Shown one piece after another: positions 1 to 8,809 of a stretch of DNA of 64,000 nt; the stretch's first letter is position 1, and the number at the start of each line of letters is the position of its first letter. The notes under the pieces are model-generated. The model saw nothing but the letters and a program-made list of their open reading frames with translations, did not search any database and had not been told where the DNA came from. This DNA comes from Pseudorhodobacter antarcticus (GTDB lineage Bacteria; Pseudomonadota; Alphaproteobacteria; Rhodobacterales; Rhodobacteraceae): positions 1-64,000 of the forward strand of contig NZ_FOCO01000011.1 of NCBI RefSeq assembly GCF_900110135.1, in the 5' to 3' direction. The translations under genes and the position numbers were made by a program.

Positions 1-275
1 ATGAAAGACAACCGGTCGCGGACCTGATATTCGATCTGGTCGTCGGAAAGGTTGTAGAGCGCGCTCAGAACCAGCGTCTTGAACATCAAAACCGCGTCCA
101 TCGGCTTGCGTCCCGCGCGGGACTTGCGATCCGCATCCGGCTTGCGCCAGGCTCGCTCAAGGGTGGGACGGAACTCCTCCCACGGCACGACGGTGTCAAT
201 CTCGACCAGCGGGTCCTTCTTGGCATCCAGACTCGCGTAACGGTCCGAAAGATCGAAAAAACCCATCTGCGCCAT
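1..275 (-). CDS. IS5-family transposase, N-terminal part (runs off left edge)
   Basis: Read on the minus strand from ATG at 275 (or 266), the frame stays open to the window edge and encodes about 91 residues. The start is MAQMGFFDLSDRYASL, and later segments include VPWEEFRPTLERAW, GRKPMDAVLMFKTLVL and LYNLSDDQIEYQVRDRLSF. These match the N-terminal DUF772-type domain of IS5-family DDE transposases, which precedes the catalytic domain. The catalytic Asp/Glu residues would lie beyond the left edge, so activity cannot be judged. The gene is intact as far as it is visible, with no stop or frameshift. Confidence 0.88.
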   Translation of the reverse strand, partial: MAQMGFFDLSDRYASLDAKKDPLVEIDTVVPWEEFRPTLERAWRKPDADRKSRAGRKPMDAVLMFKTLVLSALYNLSDDQIEYQVRDRLSF

Positions 276-350
276 CGCCGCATCCCCACCGCCAGTTCAC
301 TGTCCCACCATACCGCAGTGTGGGCGGTGGGGCAATTTATAGAGGTGCCC
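1..350 (-). mobile_element. IS5-family insertion sequence, 5' part, inserted in flgK
   Basis: The left edge holds the start of an insertion sequence whose transposase is read leftward. The outer end is placed near 349-350, where flgK sequence stops. Read outside-in, the end begins GGGCACCTCTATAAATTGCC, which fits an IS5-type terminal inverted repeat. The flanking TTAA at 351-354 could be the duplicated target site, since many IS5 relatives choose short T/A-rich targets. The other end lies outside the window, so the inverted-repeat pair and the duplication cannot be confirmed. The boundary is inferred from loss of flgK homology and could be off by a few bases. Confidence 0.8.
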
Positions 351-1519
351 TTAAGTGTGTTTTGCATGGTCGAAAACAACGTGGATTGGCCAGCCGGGCC
401 GGGGGCCGCAGCACCAATCCCATCGCGCAAACGCCACAATTGACCGCCCCGATCGGGGTCAACGGCGGCATTGATGCCAAGCCTGCTTGCCAAACCAACT
501 TCATCCGTTGGCGTGAAGGGGCCCGTCGCATCGGTGAAAAGCCCGGCGGCGCCGCTGAGCAGTGTCGGGTCCAGTGCGGGATCTTGGAACCGGGTGACAA
601 GGTCGCGGGCGATGGCATCCAGATTGGCCTGCGCGGCGGGGGCCAGCGTGTCGCGGATAGCAAATTCGGCCGCCAAAGATCCGCCTGCGATCTGCCCATT
701 CGCCCCGGTGTTCAAGGGCCGCCCATTGATGCTTAAGCCCGATAGCGCGCCGGATGCTTGGGTCATATCTGGCGTGATTAAACCGACAGGCGTAAATTCC
801 AGTTTTGCCGTTTTGCCATCCAATAGAACAGCACCGCCCGTTGTAAACAGGGCGATATGACCATTTTCGCGAGTCACTTCGCGCAGCGGCACGATGGAGG
901 CGATACGGTCCACCAATTGCTGGCGTTGGTCCAGCAAGCCAGAGGTGTCGCGGCCTGTGCTGGACTGCGTGGTAATGTTGCGGTTCAGGTCCGCGATTGC
1001 GGTCAAGGCGCGGTTCACCTCCCCCACCTCGGTCGCGATGCGCGCGTCTGCTGTGCTGCGGGACGTTTGGATTTCGCCCGAAATGGTGCGGAATGTGTCG
1101 GTGACGGCGCGTGCCATGTTGAAAACATCGGCGTGGCGCGCGGCGCTTTCGGGCTGTGCAGCGGCGGCGATTAGGGCGGAGTCAAACGCCGCGATCCGCC
1201 CGGTCAGCGAGGCGTTATTGTCTGGCGTGCCGATCGCGGTTTCCAAGCGTTGCAAGAAATTGGCGCGTCGGTCCATATTGGCGGCATTGGCATCTGCGAT
1301 GCGGCGGTCACCCAGCAAAACCTGATTGATTTCGCGGGTGATGCCATTCACCTGAACGCCTTGGCCCGCTCCGCCGACCTGGCGCGCCGAAATTTGAAGG
1401 TCGCGCCGACCGTAACCTTCGGTCAGCGCGTTTGCGATGTTGGAGGAGATGACTTCCGCAGACCTTGCGGCGACGGACAGTCCCGATAGTGCGCTCGACA
1501 TGGATCCAGAAATGCTCAT
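351..1519 (-). pseudogene. flgK: Flagellar hook-associated protein 1 FlgK, 3' end cut off by IS5-type element
   Basis: FlgK forms the first ring of the hook-filament junction. About 389 native codons are present from ATG at 1519. The N-terminus has the SALSGLSVAARSAEVISSNIAN helix typical of axial proteins, with a GYGRRD segment after it. After the codons for STMQNTLK the reading frame enters the insertion sequence and continues as unrelated sequence to a stop at 86. FlgK normally ends in a coiled-coil D0 helix that pairs with the N-terminal helix; that part is missing here. It may survive left of the element. The gene follows flgE by 12 bases in the same operon. Loss of FlgK normally prevents filament assembly, so the cell may lack flagella (inference). 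Confidence 0.85.
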
Positions 1520-1531
1520 CCCGTTGCTCCC

Positions 1532-2839
1532 TTAACGTTTGATATTGGTGGTTTCCTGCAGCATTTCATCCACGGTTTGGATGACTTTTGCGTTGGAGGA
1601 ATACGCCCGTTGTGTTTGGATCAGCGCGGTCAATTCCGCCGCCACATCGGTGGTGGACCCTTCACGGGCATAGCCGACAACGGCGCCTGTGGGACCATTA
1701 CCCGCATTCCACAGAAAGAACGAACCGGAATCGGGAGAGGTTTGGAAGGTTTGGTTGTTCAGCGCGGTCAATCCGTTCAGGTTTGGCACATCGACCATCG
1801 GGATTTGATACAGGCGGCGCGTAAAACCGGTGTCATAGGTTGCGTTGATGTAACCGTTTTGATCCACCTCTACCGCTGTTAGGTTCCCGACGGGGGAGCC
1901 GTTTTTCGTGATGGCTGTTGGCGCAAAGCTGTCTGACAATTGCGTCAATGCGTTTGGATCACCCAACCGCCCAATGGTCATGGTCAAGGGGCCGCCAGCG
2001 ACCGTCAACGCAAGGGTGCCATCAGTGGCGGAATAGGCCCCGCCCGACACGGCTGTTACAGAGGCAAGCGTGCCGCCCGACCCGCGCGTGTCGTCAAAGG
2101 CGAGCGTATATTCCCCAATAATCGCCCCCGATTGCGCGGAATCGCGGATGATCATGGTCCATTGGTTTGACGCACCTGTGGCGGGGACCGTTGGGGTGAA
2201 CGAAATATCGAGGGTTTCGGACGTGCCGAGGTTGCCGAAATATTCGACAGACAAAGGCAGCGTGCCGCCCGTCGCATCTGCCACAGTGTTGGTCGCGGGC
2301 AGGTTCACCCCCAGTTTCATCGCGGTTGTGGGGTCGCCCGCCTGCTGGTTGGCGTTGATGGTGACAGGTTTCAGCCCCGACATGGTATCGCGCGGCAAAA
2401 CTGGGATGGTGCCGTTTGCATCCGCAGGCCAGCCAAGCAGAACCAGCCCCGCCTCTGTACGCAAGACGCCGTTTGAATCTGGGCGGAACGACCCGGTTGT
2501 GGTCATCATCATGGAGCTGTTTTCGGCGTTGTTGGTCAGGCTTGCGATGGTTGCCACGGGCAGCATGCCCCGGCCCGATACCGCAATATCAAGCGCGTTG
2601 GACGTGCCAACCAATGCGCCGCGTTCATCAATCACCCGGCTGCTGGAGGCGCGCACACCGCCCGCTGAATAGGTGCCAGACCCTTGGGCCTGCGTGATGA
2701 CCATGCTTTGAAAATCGGCATGCGCCCGTTTGTAGCCAAACGTACCCGAATTCGCGATGTTGTCTGAAATGGTTGCCAGGCGGGTGGCGTTGGCGTTAAG
2801 CCCCGCCACCCCGGCGTTGAGCGAGGAGGAAATCGTCAT
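1532..2839 (-). CDS. flgE: Flagellar hook protein FlgE
   Basis: FlgE polymerises into the flagellar hook outside the cell after export by the flagellar type III system. The protein has 435 residues. The N-terminus MTISSSLNAGVAGLNANATR and the SDNIANSGTFGYKR motif are the conserved axial-protein segment, and the C-terminus (AYSSNAKVIQTVDEML) is the pairing helix. The middle is rich in Thr, Gly and Ala, as expected for the surface-exposed hook domains. It lies between motB and flgK in the same direction, the usual Rhodobacteraceae order. No damage is seen, so the operon's upstream genes remain intact despite the insertion in flgK. Confidence 0.93.
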   Translation of the reverse strand: MTISSSLNAGVAGLNANATRLATISDNIANSGTFGYKRAHADFQSMVITQAQGSGTYSAGGVRASSSRVIDERGALVGTSNALDIAVSGRGMLPVATIASLTNNAENSSMMMTTTGSFRPDSNGVLRTEAGLVLLGWPADANGTIPVLPRDTMSGLKPVTINANQQAGDPTTAMKLGVNLPATNTVADATGGTLPLSVEYFGNLGTSETLDISFTPTVPATGASNQWTMIIRDSAQSGAIIGEYTLAFDDTRGSGGTLASVTAVSGGAYSATDGTLALTVAGGPLTMTIGRLGDPNALTQLSDSFAPTAITKNGSPVGNLTAVEVDQNGYINATYDTGFTRRLYQIPMVDVPNLNGLTALNNQTFQTSPDSGSFFLWNAGNGPTGAVVGYAREGSTTDVAAELTALIQTQRAYSSNAKVIQTVDEMLQETTNIKR

Positions 2840-2955
2840 GTGATAGCGCCTTTCTGCTGCTTCGACCCTTGGTCAAAACCCAAAATGACGCGCGTGCCTT
2901 AAGATCCGCCTAATACCTAAAGTTTGAAGCGATCGACGCCCAAAACCTAATTTTT

Positions 2956-3795
2956 TCAACGGTTTCGTCGCAGCAAGACCACCTCCAGCCGGTTGTTGCG
3001 GATGGCCATGGGGTTAGAGGTGACCGGTTTTCGATCTGCAAACCCGCCAATTCTGGCAACCCGCGCCGAATCAATTCCGGCGTCTTGCAGCAAGGCGCGC
3101 ATGGTCTGCGCCCGTGACGCCGACATGGCCCAGGCCGGGTTTTCCACCAAAGTGATCGGAAACGCCCTGACATGGCCGTTGATCGCAAGTTTGTTGGTGG
3201 TCATCGACAAAACGTCAACCAACAAGGCGGCAATTTCCTTGGCTACGGGCATAGGCGTGGCGGTGTTGCCATCAAAAAGGGGCATTTCCTCTAGATCGAA
3301 AAGTTCGATCACCAAACCTTCGTTGGTCACTTTGGTGACAACGTGACGCAAGGCTTGTTCCATTGTCATGCTTTCGCCGCCGCGCGCTGTCAGGGCCTCT
3401 TGCAAATCCTCTGCCTGCGCTTTCATTTGGCTAGCTTCGGTGCTTGCATCCTCACTTTGGCCCTGTTCGGGGGAATACATCGTGGCAGCACCCGCCCCGC
3501 TTTGGGGTTGGTCGCCAGATGCGGTGACGCTGTCGCCCGAAAACGCACCATCCCCACCACCCGATATTCGGTTCACCGGAATCGTCGGACTAAAATAATC
3601 CGCGAGCCCTTTTCGTTGTTTTTCCGTCGTCGCATTCAACAGCCACATAAGCATAAAGAAGGCCATCATGGCCGTCACAAAGTCAGCATATGCAACTTTC
3701 CACGCCCCACCGTGGTGCCCGCCGCCTTTGATAATCTTCTTTCGCTTAATGATGACTGGCCTGGCATTTGGTTGCCGGTCCATCACATCACCCAT
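2956..3795 (-). CDS. motB: Flagellar motor stator protein MotB
   Basis: MotB pairs with MotA to form the proton-driven stator and anchors it to peptidoglycan. The 279-residue protein has a basic N-terminus with HHGGAWKVAYADF, then one membrane segment (FVTAMMAFFMLMWLL, about 39-53) preceded by the proton-accepting Asp of AYAD. A flexible Ser/Gly region follows, and the C-terminal third (about 165-279) is an OmpA-like peptidoglycan-binding domain with INGHVRAFP and ASRAQTMRALL. It is the first gene of the motB-flgE-flgK run. The 116-base gap to flgE shows no obvious feature. motA is not in the window. Confidence 0.93.
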   Translation of the reverse strand: MGDVMDRQPNARPVIIKRKKIIKGGGHHGGAWKVAYADFVTAMMAFFMLMWLLNATTEKQRKGLADYFSPTIPVNRISGGGDGAFSGDSVTASGDQPQSGAGAATMYSPEQGQSEDASTEASQMKAQAEDLQEALTARGGESMTMEQALRHVVTKVTNEGLVIELFDLEEMPLFDGNTATPMPVAKEIAALLVDVLSMTTNKLAINGHVRAFPITLVENPAWAMSASRAQTMRALLQDAGIDSARVARIGGFADRKPVTSNPMAIRNNRLEVVLLRRNR

Positions 3796-3934
3796 TTATT
3801 ACACCCAAGACCAGTGATAGCCGACCGCGGTTAAGGTGATGTAAACCTGTACAATTTTTGTGATTATGGCACGGTGTGGCAAATGGTGTGAGAAATATCG
3901 CGGGCGGAGTAGCCAGGGGGCAGGGACCGAAAAC

Positions 3935-3975
3935 CTGTCCCGCTTTTTCGTTGGTAGTTCAAAAAAGCGGGACAG
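3935..3975 (-). terminator. Perfect 14-bp inverted repeat downstream of tRNA-Leu, probable terminator
   Basis: CTGTCCCGCTTTTT (3935-3948) is the exact reverse complement of 3962-3975, with a 13-base loop. It begins 41 bases past the tRNA 3' end on the minus strand. After the hairpin the minus strand reads GTTTTCGG, a weak T run. It probably ends tRNA-Leu transcription, but with so weak a T run it could instead be a processing or protein-binding hairpin. Confidence 0.5.
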
Positions 3976-4015
3976 TTTAGGAAGGGACCAACTGCAACGC
4001 AGCTTTTCCGGCGAC

Positions 4016-4100
4016 TGGTGCCCAGGAAAGGACTCGAACCTTCACACCTTGCGGCACACGGACCTGAACCGTGCGCGTCTACCAATTCCGCCACCTGGGC
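4016..4100 (-). tRNA. tRNA-Leu (anticodon CAG)
   Basis: Read on the minus strand the 85-base gene starts GCCCAGGTGGCGGAATTGG and ends CCTGGGCACCA. The 7-bp acceptor stem GCCCAGG/CCTGGGC pairs exactly and the CCA end is encoded. The anticodon loop is TTCAGGT, giving anticodon CAG for CUG codons. The GGTTCGAGTCC T arm and an extra variable-arm stretch of the class II type are visible. The gene stands alone between the flagellar operon and the NDUFA9-like gene. Confidence 0.95.
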
Positions 4101-4249
4101 AGGTGTCGTGAGGGGCGATGTAAAGCGGCGGTGATGCAGTGTCAACGGGCATCAAACAGAATCATGCGGCCTTTTGCTGCTTGTTTGAAAGCACGGGGGG
4201 GGATAAGCAGAACCCCAAGCAAAAAGCATTGCAGACGGGGGCACGACGG

Positions 4250-5236
4250 ATGAGCAAACTGGTCACAATCTATGGCGGTTCGGGGTTTGTCGGGCGGTAT
4301 ATCGCGCGGCGGATGGCACAGGCCGGATGGCGGGTGCGGGTGGCCGTGCGCCGCCCGAATGAAGCGCTGTTTGTGAAAACTTACGGTGTCGTCGGGCAGG
4401 TGGAGCCGATTTTGTGCAACATCCGCGATGAAGCGTCCGTGCAGCGCGCGTTGCAGGGGGCGGATGCGGTGATCAACTGCGTTGGCACGTTTGATGCGCG
4501 CGGCAAGAATAATTTTGATGCAGTGCAGACCGAAGGGGCGGGGCGGATTGCGCGCCTTGCGGCGGCGGAAGGCGTGGCGCATTTGGTCCAAATCTCCGCT
4601 ATCGGGGCGGATGCGACATCGAACAGCCAGTATTCGCGCAGCAAGGCGGCGGGGGAAGCGGCGGTTTTGGCAGCATTTCCGCAGGCCGTCATCTTGCGCC
4701 CTTCGGTGGTTTTTGGCACCGAGGATGGGTTTTTCAACCGCTTTGCCGCGATGAGCCGGATGGGGCCCGTTTTGCCAGTGGTTGGCGCAGCAACACGGTT
4801 TCAGCCGGTGTATGTGGATGATGTGGCGGCAGCGGCGGTTTTGGGGGCCACGGGGGCTGCGGCACCCGGGGTTTATGAATTGGGCGGGCCAGAGGCGGCG
4901 AGTTTCCGCGATTTGATGCAAAAGATGCTGTTGGTCATTCAGCGCCGCCGTTTGGTGCTGAACATCCCTTATTTTGCGGCGACGTTGATGGCGTCGGGGT
5001 TTGATCTGTTGTCCTTTGTGACGGGCGGGTTGATTGAAAATAAGATGCTGACCCGCGACCAAGTGAAAAGCTTGCGCGTGGACAATGTGGTGGCAGATGG
5101 CGCGCGGACCTTTGCGGATTTGGGGATTGCCCCGGTGACGATGGATGCGATGTTGCCCGAATATTTGTGGCGGTATCGCGCGTCTGGGCAATATGCGGCG
5201 ATCAAAGACAGTGCCAAAAACCTGCGCAAACCCTGA
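4250..5236 (+). CDS. Complex I NDUFA9-type NAD(P)-binding protein
   Basis: An atypical short-chain dehydrogenase of 328 residues of the kind found as the NDUFA9 accessory subunit of respiratory complex I and in its free bacterial relatives. The nucleotide-binding motif TIYGGSGFVGRYIARR is at the N-terminus, and a YSRSKAAGE motif (Tyr-x-x-x-Lys) follows at about 140. ATG at 4250 is preferred over the upstream in-frame ATG at 4139 because the Rossmann fold starts immediately after it and the upstream 37 codons look non-coding. uppP follows after 19 bases in the same direction, an arrangement common in Rhodobacteraceae. The exact substrate is not known from sequence. Confidence 0.85.
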   Translation: MSKLVTIYGGSGFVGRYIARRMAQAGWRVRVAVRRPNEALFVKTYGVVGQVEPILCNIRDEASVQRALQGADAVINCVGTFDARGKNNFDAVQTEGAGRIARLAAAEGVAHLVQISAIGADATSNSQYSRSKAAGEAAVLAAFPQAVILRPSVVFGTEDGFFNRFAAMSRMGPVLPVVGAATRFQPVYVDDVAAAAVLGATGAAAPGVYELGGPEAASFRDLMQKMLLVIQRRRLVLNIPYFAATLMASGFDLLSFVTGGLIENKMLTRDQVKSLRVDNVVADGARTFADLGIAPVTMDAMLPEYLWRYRASGQYAAIKDSAKNLRKP

Positions 5237-5255
5237 TCCGTGAAGGGGGCAGATT

Positions 5256-6059
5256 ATGGCTGATACCACGCTGGCCGCGCTGTTTTTGGGGGTGCTGGAG
5301 GGGCTAACGGAATTTATCCCTGTCTCCTCTACCGGGCATATATTGCTGGCGGGGCATTTCATTGGGTTTGAAAGCAGCGGCAAGACGTTTGAGGTGGTGA
5401 TCCAGCTGGGCGCGGTTTTGGCGGTGCTGTCGGTTTATGCGGCAAAGCTGTGGGGCGTTTTTGCGGCGGCCCCGCATGACCCTGTCGCGCGGCGCACGAT
5501 ATTGTCGGTGCTGATTGCGTTTTTGCCTGCGGTTTTCATTGGCGTGTTGGCACATGATTTCATCAAGACGGTGCTGTTTGAAAGCCCGCGTTTGATTGCG
5601 ATTATGCTGATTTTGGGCGGAATTGTGTTGGTGTTCGTGGACCGGCTTGCCCCTGCGCCGCGGTATGATGATGCGATGAAGCTGCCGCTGGGGGTGGCGT
5701 TGAAAATTGGGTTTATCCAATGTTTGGCGATGATTCCGGGTGTGTCGCGGTCGGGGGCGACGATTGTGGGTGCGTTGATGCTGGGGGCGAACAAACGCAC
5801 AGCCGCAGAATTTTCGTTCTTTTTGTCGATGCCGACGATGGGCGGGGCGTTTGCCTATGATCTGTATAAAAACCGCGATGTGCTGGATGCGGGCGCGGTG
5901 AATGAGATTATCATCGGGTTCATCGCGGCGTTTTTTGCGGCGGTTGTGGTGGTGCGCTGGCTGCTGGGATACGTCAGCCGCCATGGGTATGCGGTGTTTG
6001 GTTGGTGGCGAATCATTGTGGGCAGCTTGGCATTGATGGCGCTGTCGCTGGGGTATTGA
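5256..6059 (+). CDS. uppP: Undecaprenyl-diphosphatase
   Basis: UppP (BacA) dephosphorylates undecaprenyl diphosphate so that the lipid carrier can be reused for peptidoglycan and surface-polysaccharide synthesis. The 267-residue membrane protein carries both family signatures: [14 protein letters not shown] near the N-terminus with the catalytic Glu and Ser region, and [10 protein letters not shown] at about 160. Several hydrophobic segments span the rest, and the length is standard. It lies 19 bases after the NDUFA9-like gene. It is relevant to the two glycan loci in this window, which would compete for the same carrier. Confidence 0.95.
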   Translation: MADTTLAALFLGVLEGLTEFIPVSSTGHILLAGHFIGFESSGKTFEVVIQLGAVLAVLSVYAAKLWGVFAAAPHDPVARRTILSVLIAFLPAVFIGVLAHDFIKTVLFESPRLIAIMLILGGIVLVFVDRLAPAPRYDDAMKLPLGVALKIGFIQCLAMIPGVSRSGATIVGALMLGANKRTAAEFSFFLSMPTMGGAFAYDLYKNRDVLDAGAVNEIIIGFIAAFFAAVVVVRWLLGYVSRHGYAVFGWWRIIVGSLALMALSLGY

Positions 6060-6219
6060 GGGGTTAGGTTACGAGTGCTGACCTATTATCGCCAAGAAAT
6101 TATTGCGGCGGCGATCGTTCTGTAAAAATACCATCATTTAGGTAAGCATTGCTGACTTTTATATTGATGCGGCGTAAAGTATCACTTCCCTACAATCACA
6201 ACCCGCGGGGGAGAGCTTT

Positions 6220-7656
6220 ATGGCCACGGAACGCATGCTTCGCTTCGTCACTGTCGCGCGGGAGATGCCCGAAAAGCGGCCGCCAAACCTGCGCGCCCAA
6301 GATTTCCACGAAATTTACCGCGATTATGCAGCGGATAAAGCGGCCGAGCAGGCGGCGCGGTGCAGCCAATGCGGCGTGCCCTATTGCCAAAGCCATTGCC
6401 CGTTGCACAACAACATCCCCGACTGGCTGCGCCTGACCGCCGAGGGGCGTTTGCAAGAAGCGTATGAGTTGTCGCAAGCCACCAACACATTCCCAGAAAT
6501 TTGCGGCCGTATTTGCCCGCAAGACCGGCTGTGTGAGGGCAATTGCGTTATTGAAAATTCAGGGCACGGCACTGTCACCATCGGGTCGGTTGAAAAATAT
6601 CTGACCGATTTGGCCTGGGAAAATGGCTGGGTAAAGCCGATCAAGCCGGGCCGTGAACGCACCGAAAGCGTGGGGATTATTGGCGCGGGGCCGGGTGGTT
6701 TGTCTGCCGCCGATGTGCTGCGGCGTGCGGGCGTGCAGGTCACTGTCTATGACAGCTATGACCGGGCGGGCGGGTTGATGACCTATGGCATCCCCGGTTT
6801 TAAGCTGGAAAAACCGGTTGTTATGCAGCGGGTGGAGCAGTTGGAAAACGCAGGCGTGCAGTTTGTGTTGAACTGCACCGTGGGCAAGGATTTGACGTTT
6901 GATGCGATCCGGGGCCAGCATGATGCGGTGTTAATCGCGACGGGCGTGTACAAAGCGCGCGACATTCAAGTGCCGGGCGGGGGCGCCAAGGAAGTGGTGC
7001 CCGCGCTGGCGTTTTTGACCGCGAGCAATCGCAAAAGCTTTGGCGATGATGTGCCCGATTATGACAACGGCACCTTAAGCGCGGTTGGCAAGCGGGTTGT
7101 CGTGATTGGCGGCGGGGATACCGCGATGGACTGCGTGCGCACGGCCATTCGCGAAGGGGCTGTATCGGTCAAATGCCTGTACCGCCGCGACCGCGCCAAC
7201 ATGCCCGGCAGCCAGCGTGAAACCCAAAATGCCGAGGAAGAAGGCGTTGAATTTGTGTGGCTTTCTGCGCCCAAAGGGTTCACCGGCGGCGATACCATTG
7301 ACGGTGTGATGGTGCAAAAGATGCGCTTGGGTGCGCCCGATGTATCGGGGCGCCAAATGCCGGAGGTAATTGAGGGCGCGGATTACATTGAGCCTGCAGA
7401 TTTGGTGATCACCGCATTGGGATTTGAGCCAGAGGATTTGCCGGGCCTGTGGGACCAGCCCGAATTGGGTGTGACCCGTTGGGGCACCATCAAGGCCGAT
7501 TACAAAACCCATGCGACCAATATGCCGGGGGTTTATGCCGTGGGCGACATCGTGCGCGGGGCCAGTTTGGTTGTTTGGGCAATCCGGGATGGGCGTGAGG
7601 CGGCGGATGCGATGCTGGCCTATATCGCGCAGACCGCGTCTGTGGCAGCCGAGTGA
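6220..7656 (+). CDS. gltD: Glutamate synthase (NADPH) small chain
   Basis: GltD supplies electrons from NADPH through FAD and iron-sulfur clusters to the large subunit GltB. The 478-residue protein shows the N-terminal cysteine clusters (CSQCGVPYCQSHCP and CGRICPQDRLCEGNC), the FAD motif IIGAGPGGLSAADVL at about 150 and the NADPH motif VVIGGGDTAMDCV at about 290. The C-terminal VYAVGDIVRGASLVVWA is also typical. A purine-rich GGGGGAGAG lies just before ATG at 6220. About 160 bases of non-coding DNA precede it and probably hold its promoter, but no clear boxes were picked out. Confidence 0.96.
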   Translation: MATERMLRFVTVAREMPEKRPPNLRAQDFHEIYRDYAADKAAEQAARCSQCGVPYCQSHCPLHNNIPDWLRLTAEGRLQEAYELSQATNTFPEICGRICPQDRLCEGNCVIENSGHGTVTIGSVEKYLTDLAWENGWVKPIKPGRERTESVGIIGAGPGGLSAADVLRRAGVQVTVYDSYDRAGGLMTYGIPGFKLEKPVVMQRVEQLENAGVQFVLNCTVGKDLTFDAIRGQHDAVLIATGVYKARDIQVPGGGAKEVVPALAFLTASNRKSFGDDVPDYDNGTLSAVGKRVVVIGGGDTAMDCVRTAIREGAVSVKCLYRRDRANMPGSQRETQNAEEEGVEFVWLSAPKGFTGGDTIDGVMVQKMRLGAPDVSGRQMPEVIEGADYIEPADLVITALGFEPEDLPGLWDQPELGVTRWGTIKADYKTHATNMPGVYAVGDIVRGASLVVWAIRDGREAADAMLAYIAQTASVAAE

Positions 7657-7679
7657 TGCTGCGCGGTGGGTTTGACGTG

Positions 7680-8396
7680 ATGAAAGCTCTGCCGTTTTGT
7701 GCTGCCGTTTTGGGCTTTGCTTTGGGGGGTGTTGCCGCCCCGCAGGCCGCACAGGCGGGGTCGTTTGTGCCGCCACAAGGTTGCACGGCGTTTTTAACGG
7801 TGCAATCGCGGGCATGCCGCGTATCAACCTATTACACCTGCACGCAGGATACGCCGGGTGACCAGTGGCGCGCCGATTTCGACCAAGAGGGGATGTTTTT
7901 CCTAAGCCGGGTTGACCGTGAGGGGCAGTGGGTGGAAAGCATCGAATTGAACCCGACGGTGCGCCAAACGCTGGACGCGGCCCCCGAGGATCAAGCATCA
8001 TTCACCGATCTGTTGGGTGGCATCGACACGTTTGCCTTTAACCTAAGCCGGGATAACGGCGAAAACAGCCGGGTGCGCGGGTTTGACCGTTTGACCGGGC
8101 AATCGGTGGTGATTGATGGCGTGACCCTGTCGCAAACTGAATTTGAATATGGCGAAACCGATACGGCTGGCACGCCGTTGCGGCGCGCGCGGGGTACGGA
8201 ATACATCCACCCGGAATGGCGGTTGTTTTTTGCGGGCCCGACCGAATGGGACGGCGGCGAGGGGTATGTGCCGATGGACGGCAGCCCCGTGGAATTTATG
8301 TTTCCGGGTGAGCCGGGGTTCGCCGCCATGCAGCCCGTGTTCGAATGTGACGCAATCCTAAGCAACTATTCCAAAGGGGCTGCGGGTGGATTTTGA
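7680..8396 (+). CDS. Unknown secreted protein between gltD and gltB
   Basis: A 238-residue protein of unknown function. MKALPFCAAVLGFALGG followed by an Ala-rich stretch ending AQAGS looks like a Sec signal peptide cleaved near residue 26. The exported part has four cysteines near its start (GCTAF, RACRV, YYTCTQD), which suggests disulfides, and no recognisable domain. ATG at 7680 is preferred because the signal peptide starts there; GTG at 7653 or ATG at 7656 would overlap the gltD stop and are alternatives. Its stop overlaps the GTG start of the next gene, so it sits in the gltD-gltB operon, but a periplasmic role beside a cytoplasmic enzyme is unexplained. Confidence 0.75.
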   Translation: MKALPFCAAVLGFALGGVAAPQAAQAGSFVPPQGCTAFLTVQSRACRVSTYYTCTQDTPGDQWRADFDQEGMFFLSRVDREGQWVESIELNPTVRQTLDAAPEDQASFTDLLGGIDTFAFNLSRDNGENSRVRGFDRLTGQSVVIDGVTLSQTEFEYGETDTAGTPLRRARGTEYIHPEWRLFFAGPTEWDGGEGYVPMDGSPVEFMFPGEPGFAAMQPVFECDAILSNYSKGAAGGF

Positions 8397-8763
8397 ACTG
8401 GAAATAGGTGAGTTTTACACTTGCGAGCAAGACGGGTTCGAGCCTGTGGTGATCTGGCTGGGCCGTGTCGATTCCGCCGATGATATTGGTGGTGTGGCGG
8501 CCGAACCTGTGCTGAGCCTGATGATACGCGGGCAGGGCGAGGGTAGTGCGCTGATAGAAATGGCTCCGTTTTGGCAAGGCGTGGTGATGACGTCTGAATT
8601 TCTGGACGCCGATGCGTTTTACGTCGATGAAGCCACGTTTGAGGACAATTATCACACATGGCGCAGTGCCTATGACCAAGGCCACGCCTTTCCGTGGACG
8701 ATGACGCCGAACGAAGTTTACGCCCAAATGCTGGACGTAATGGAGGCAGGCGACGATGACTGA
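8386..8763 (+). CDS. Unknown 125-residue acidic protein, GTG start
   Basis: A small acidic protein with no recognised domain, starting MDFELEIGEFYTCEQDGFE and ending MEAGDDD. The GTG at 8386 overlaps the stop of the preceding gene by 11 bases, and its own stop at 8763 lies just before gltB. The peptide has no signal sequence or membrane segment. The tight spacing indicates translational coupling within gltD-gltB. Function is unknown; the neighbouring secreted protein may be its partner (inference from overlap only). Confidence 0.7.
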   Translation: MDFELEIGEFYTCEQDGFEPVVIWLGRVDSADDIGGVAAEPVLSLMIRGQGEGSALIEMAPFWQGVVMTSEFLDADAFYVDEATFEDNYHTWRSAYDQGHAFPWTMTPNEVYAQMLDVMEAGDDD

Positions 8764-8809
8764 CCCCCTTGTGACCCCTTCTTGCACCCTTATCGACGGA
8801 GTTGACCCC

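Noticed and set aside
86-350. C-terminal 88 residues of the continued flgK frame as native FlgK sequence
   Set aside because: They read through the IS end in the wrong frame; the transposase is encoded in another frame of the same strand and the peptide has no FlgK helix.
4142-5383. 413-codon open frame antisense to the NDUFA9-like gene
   Set aside because: Composition dominated by His, Arg and Pro and overlaps two well-supported genes on the other strand.
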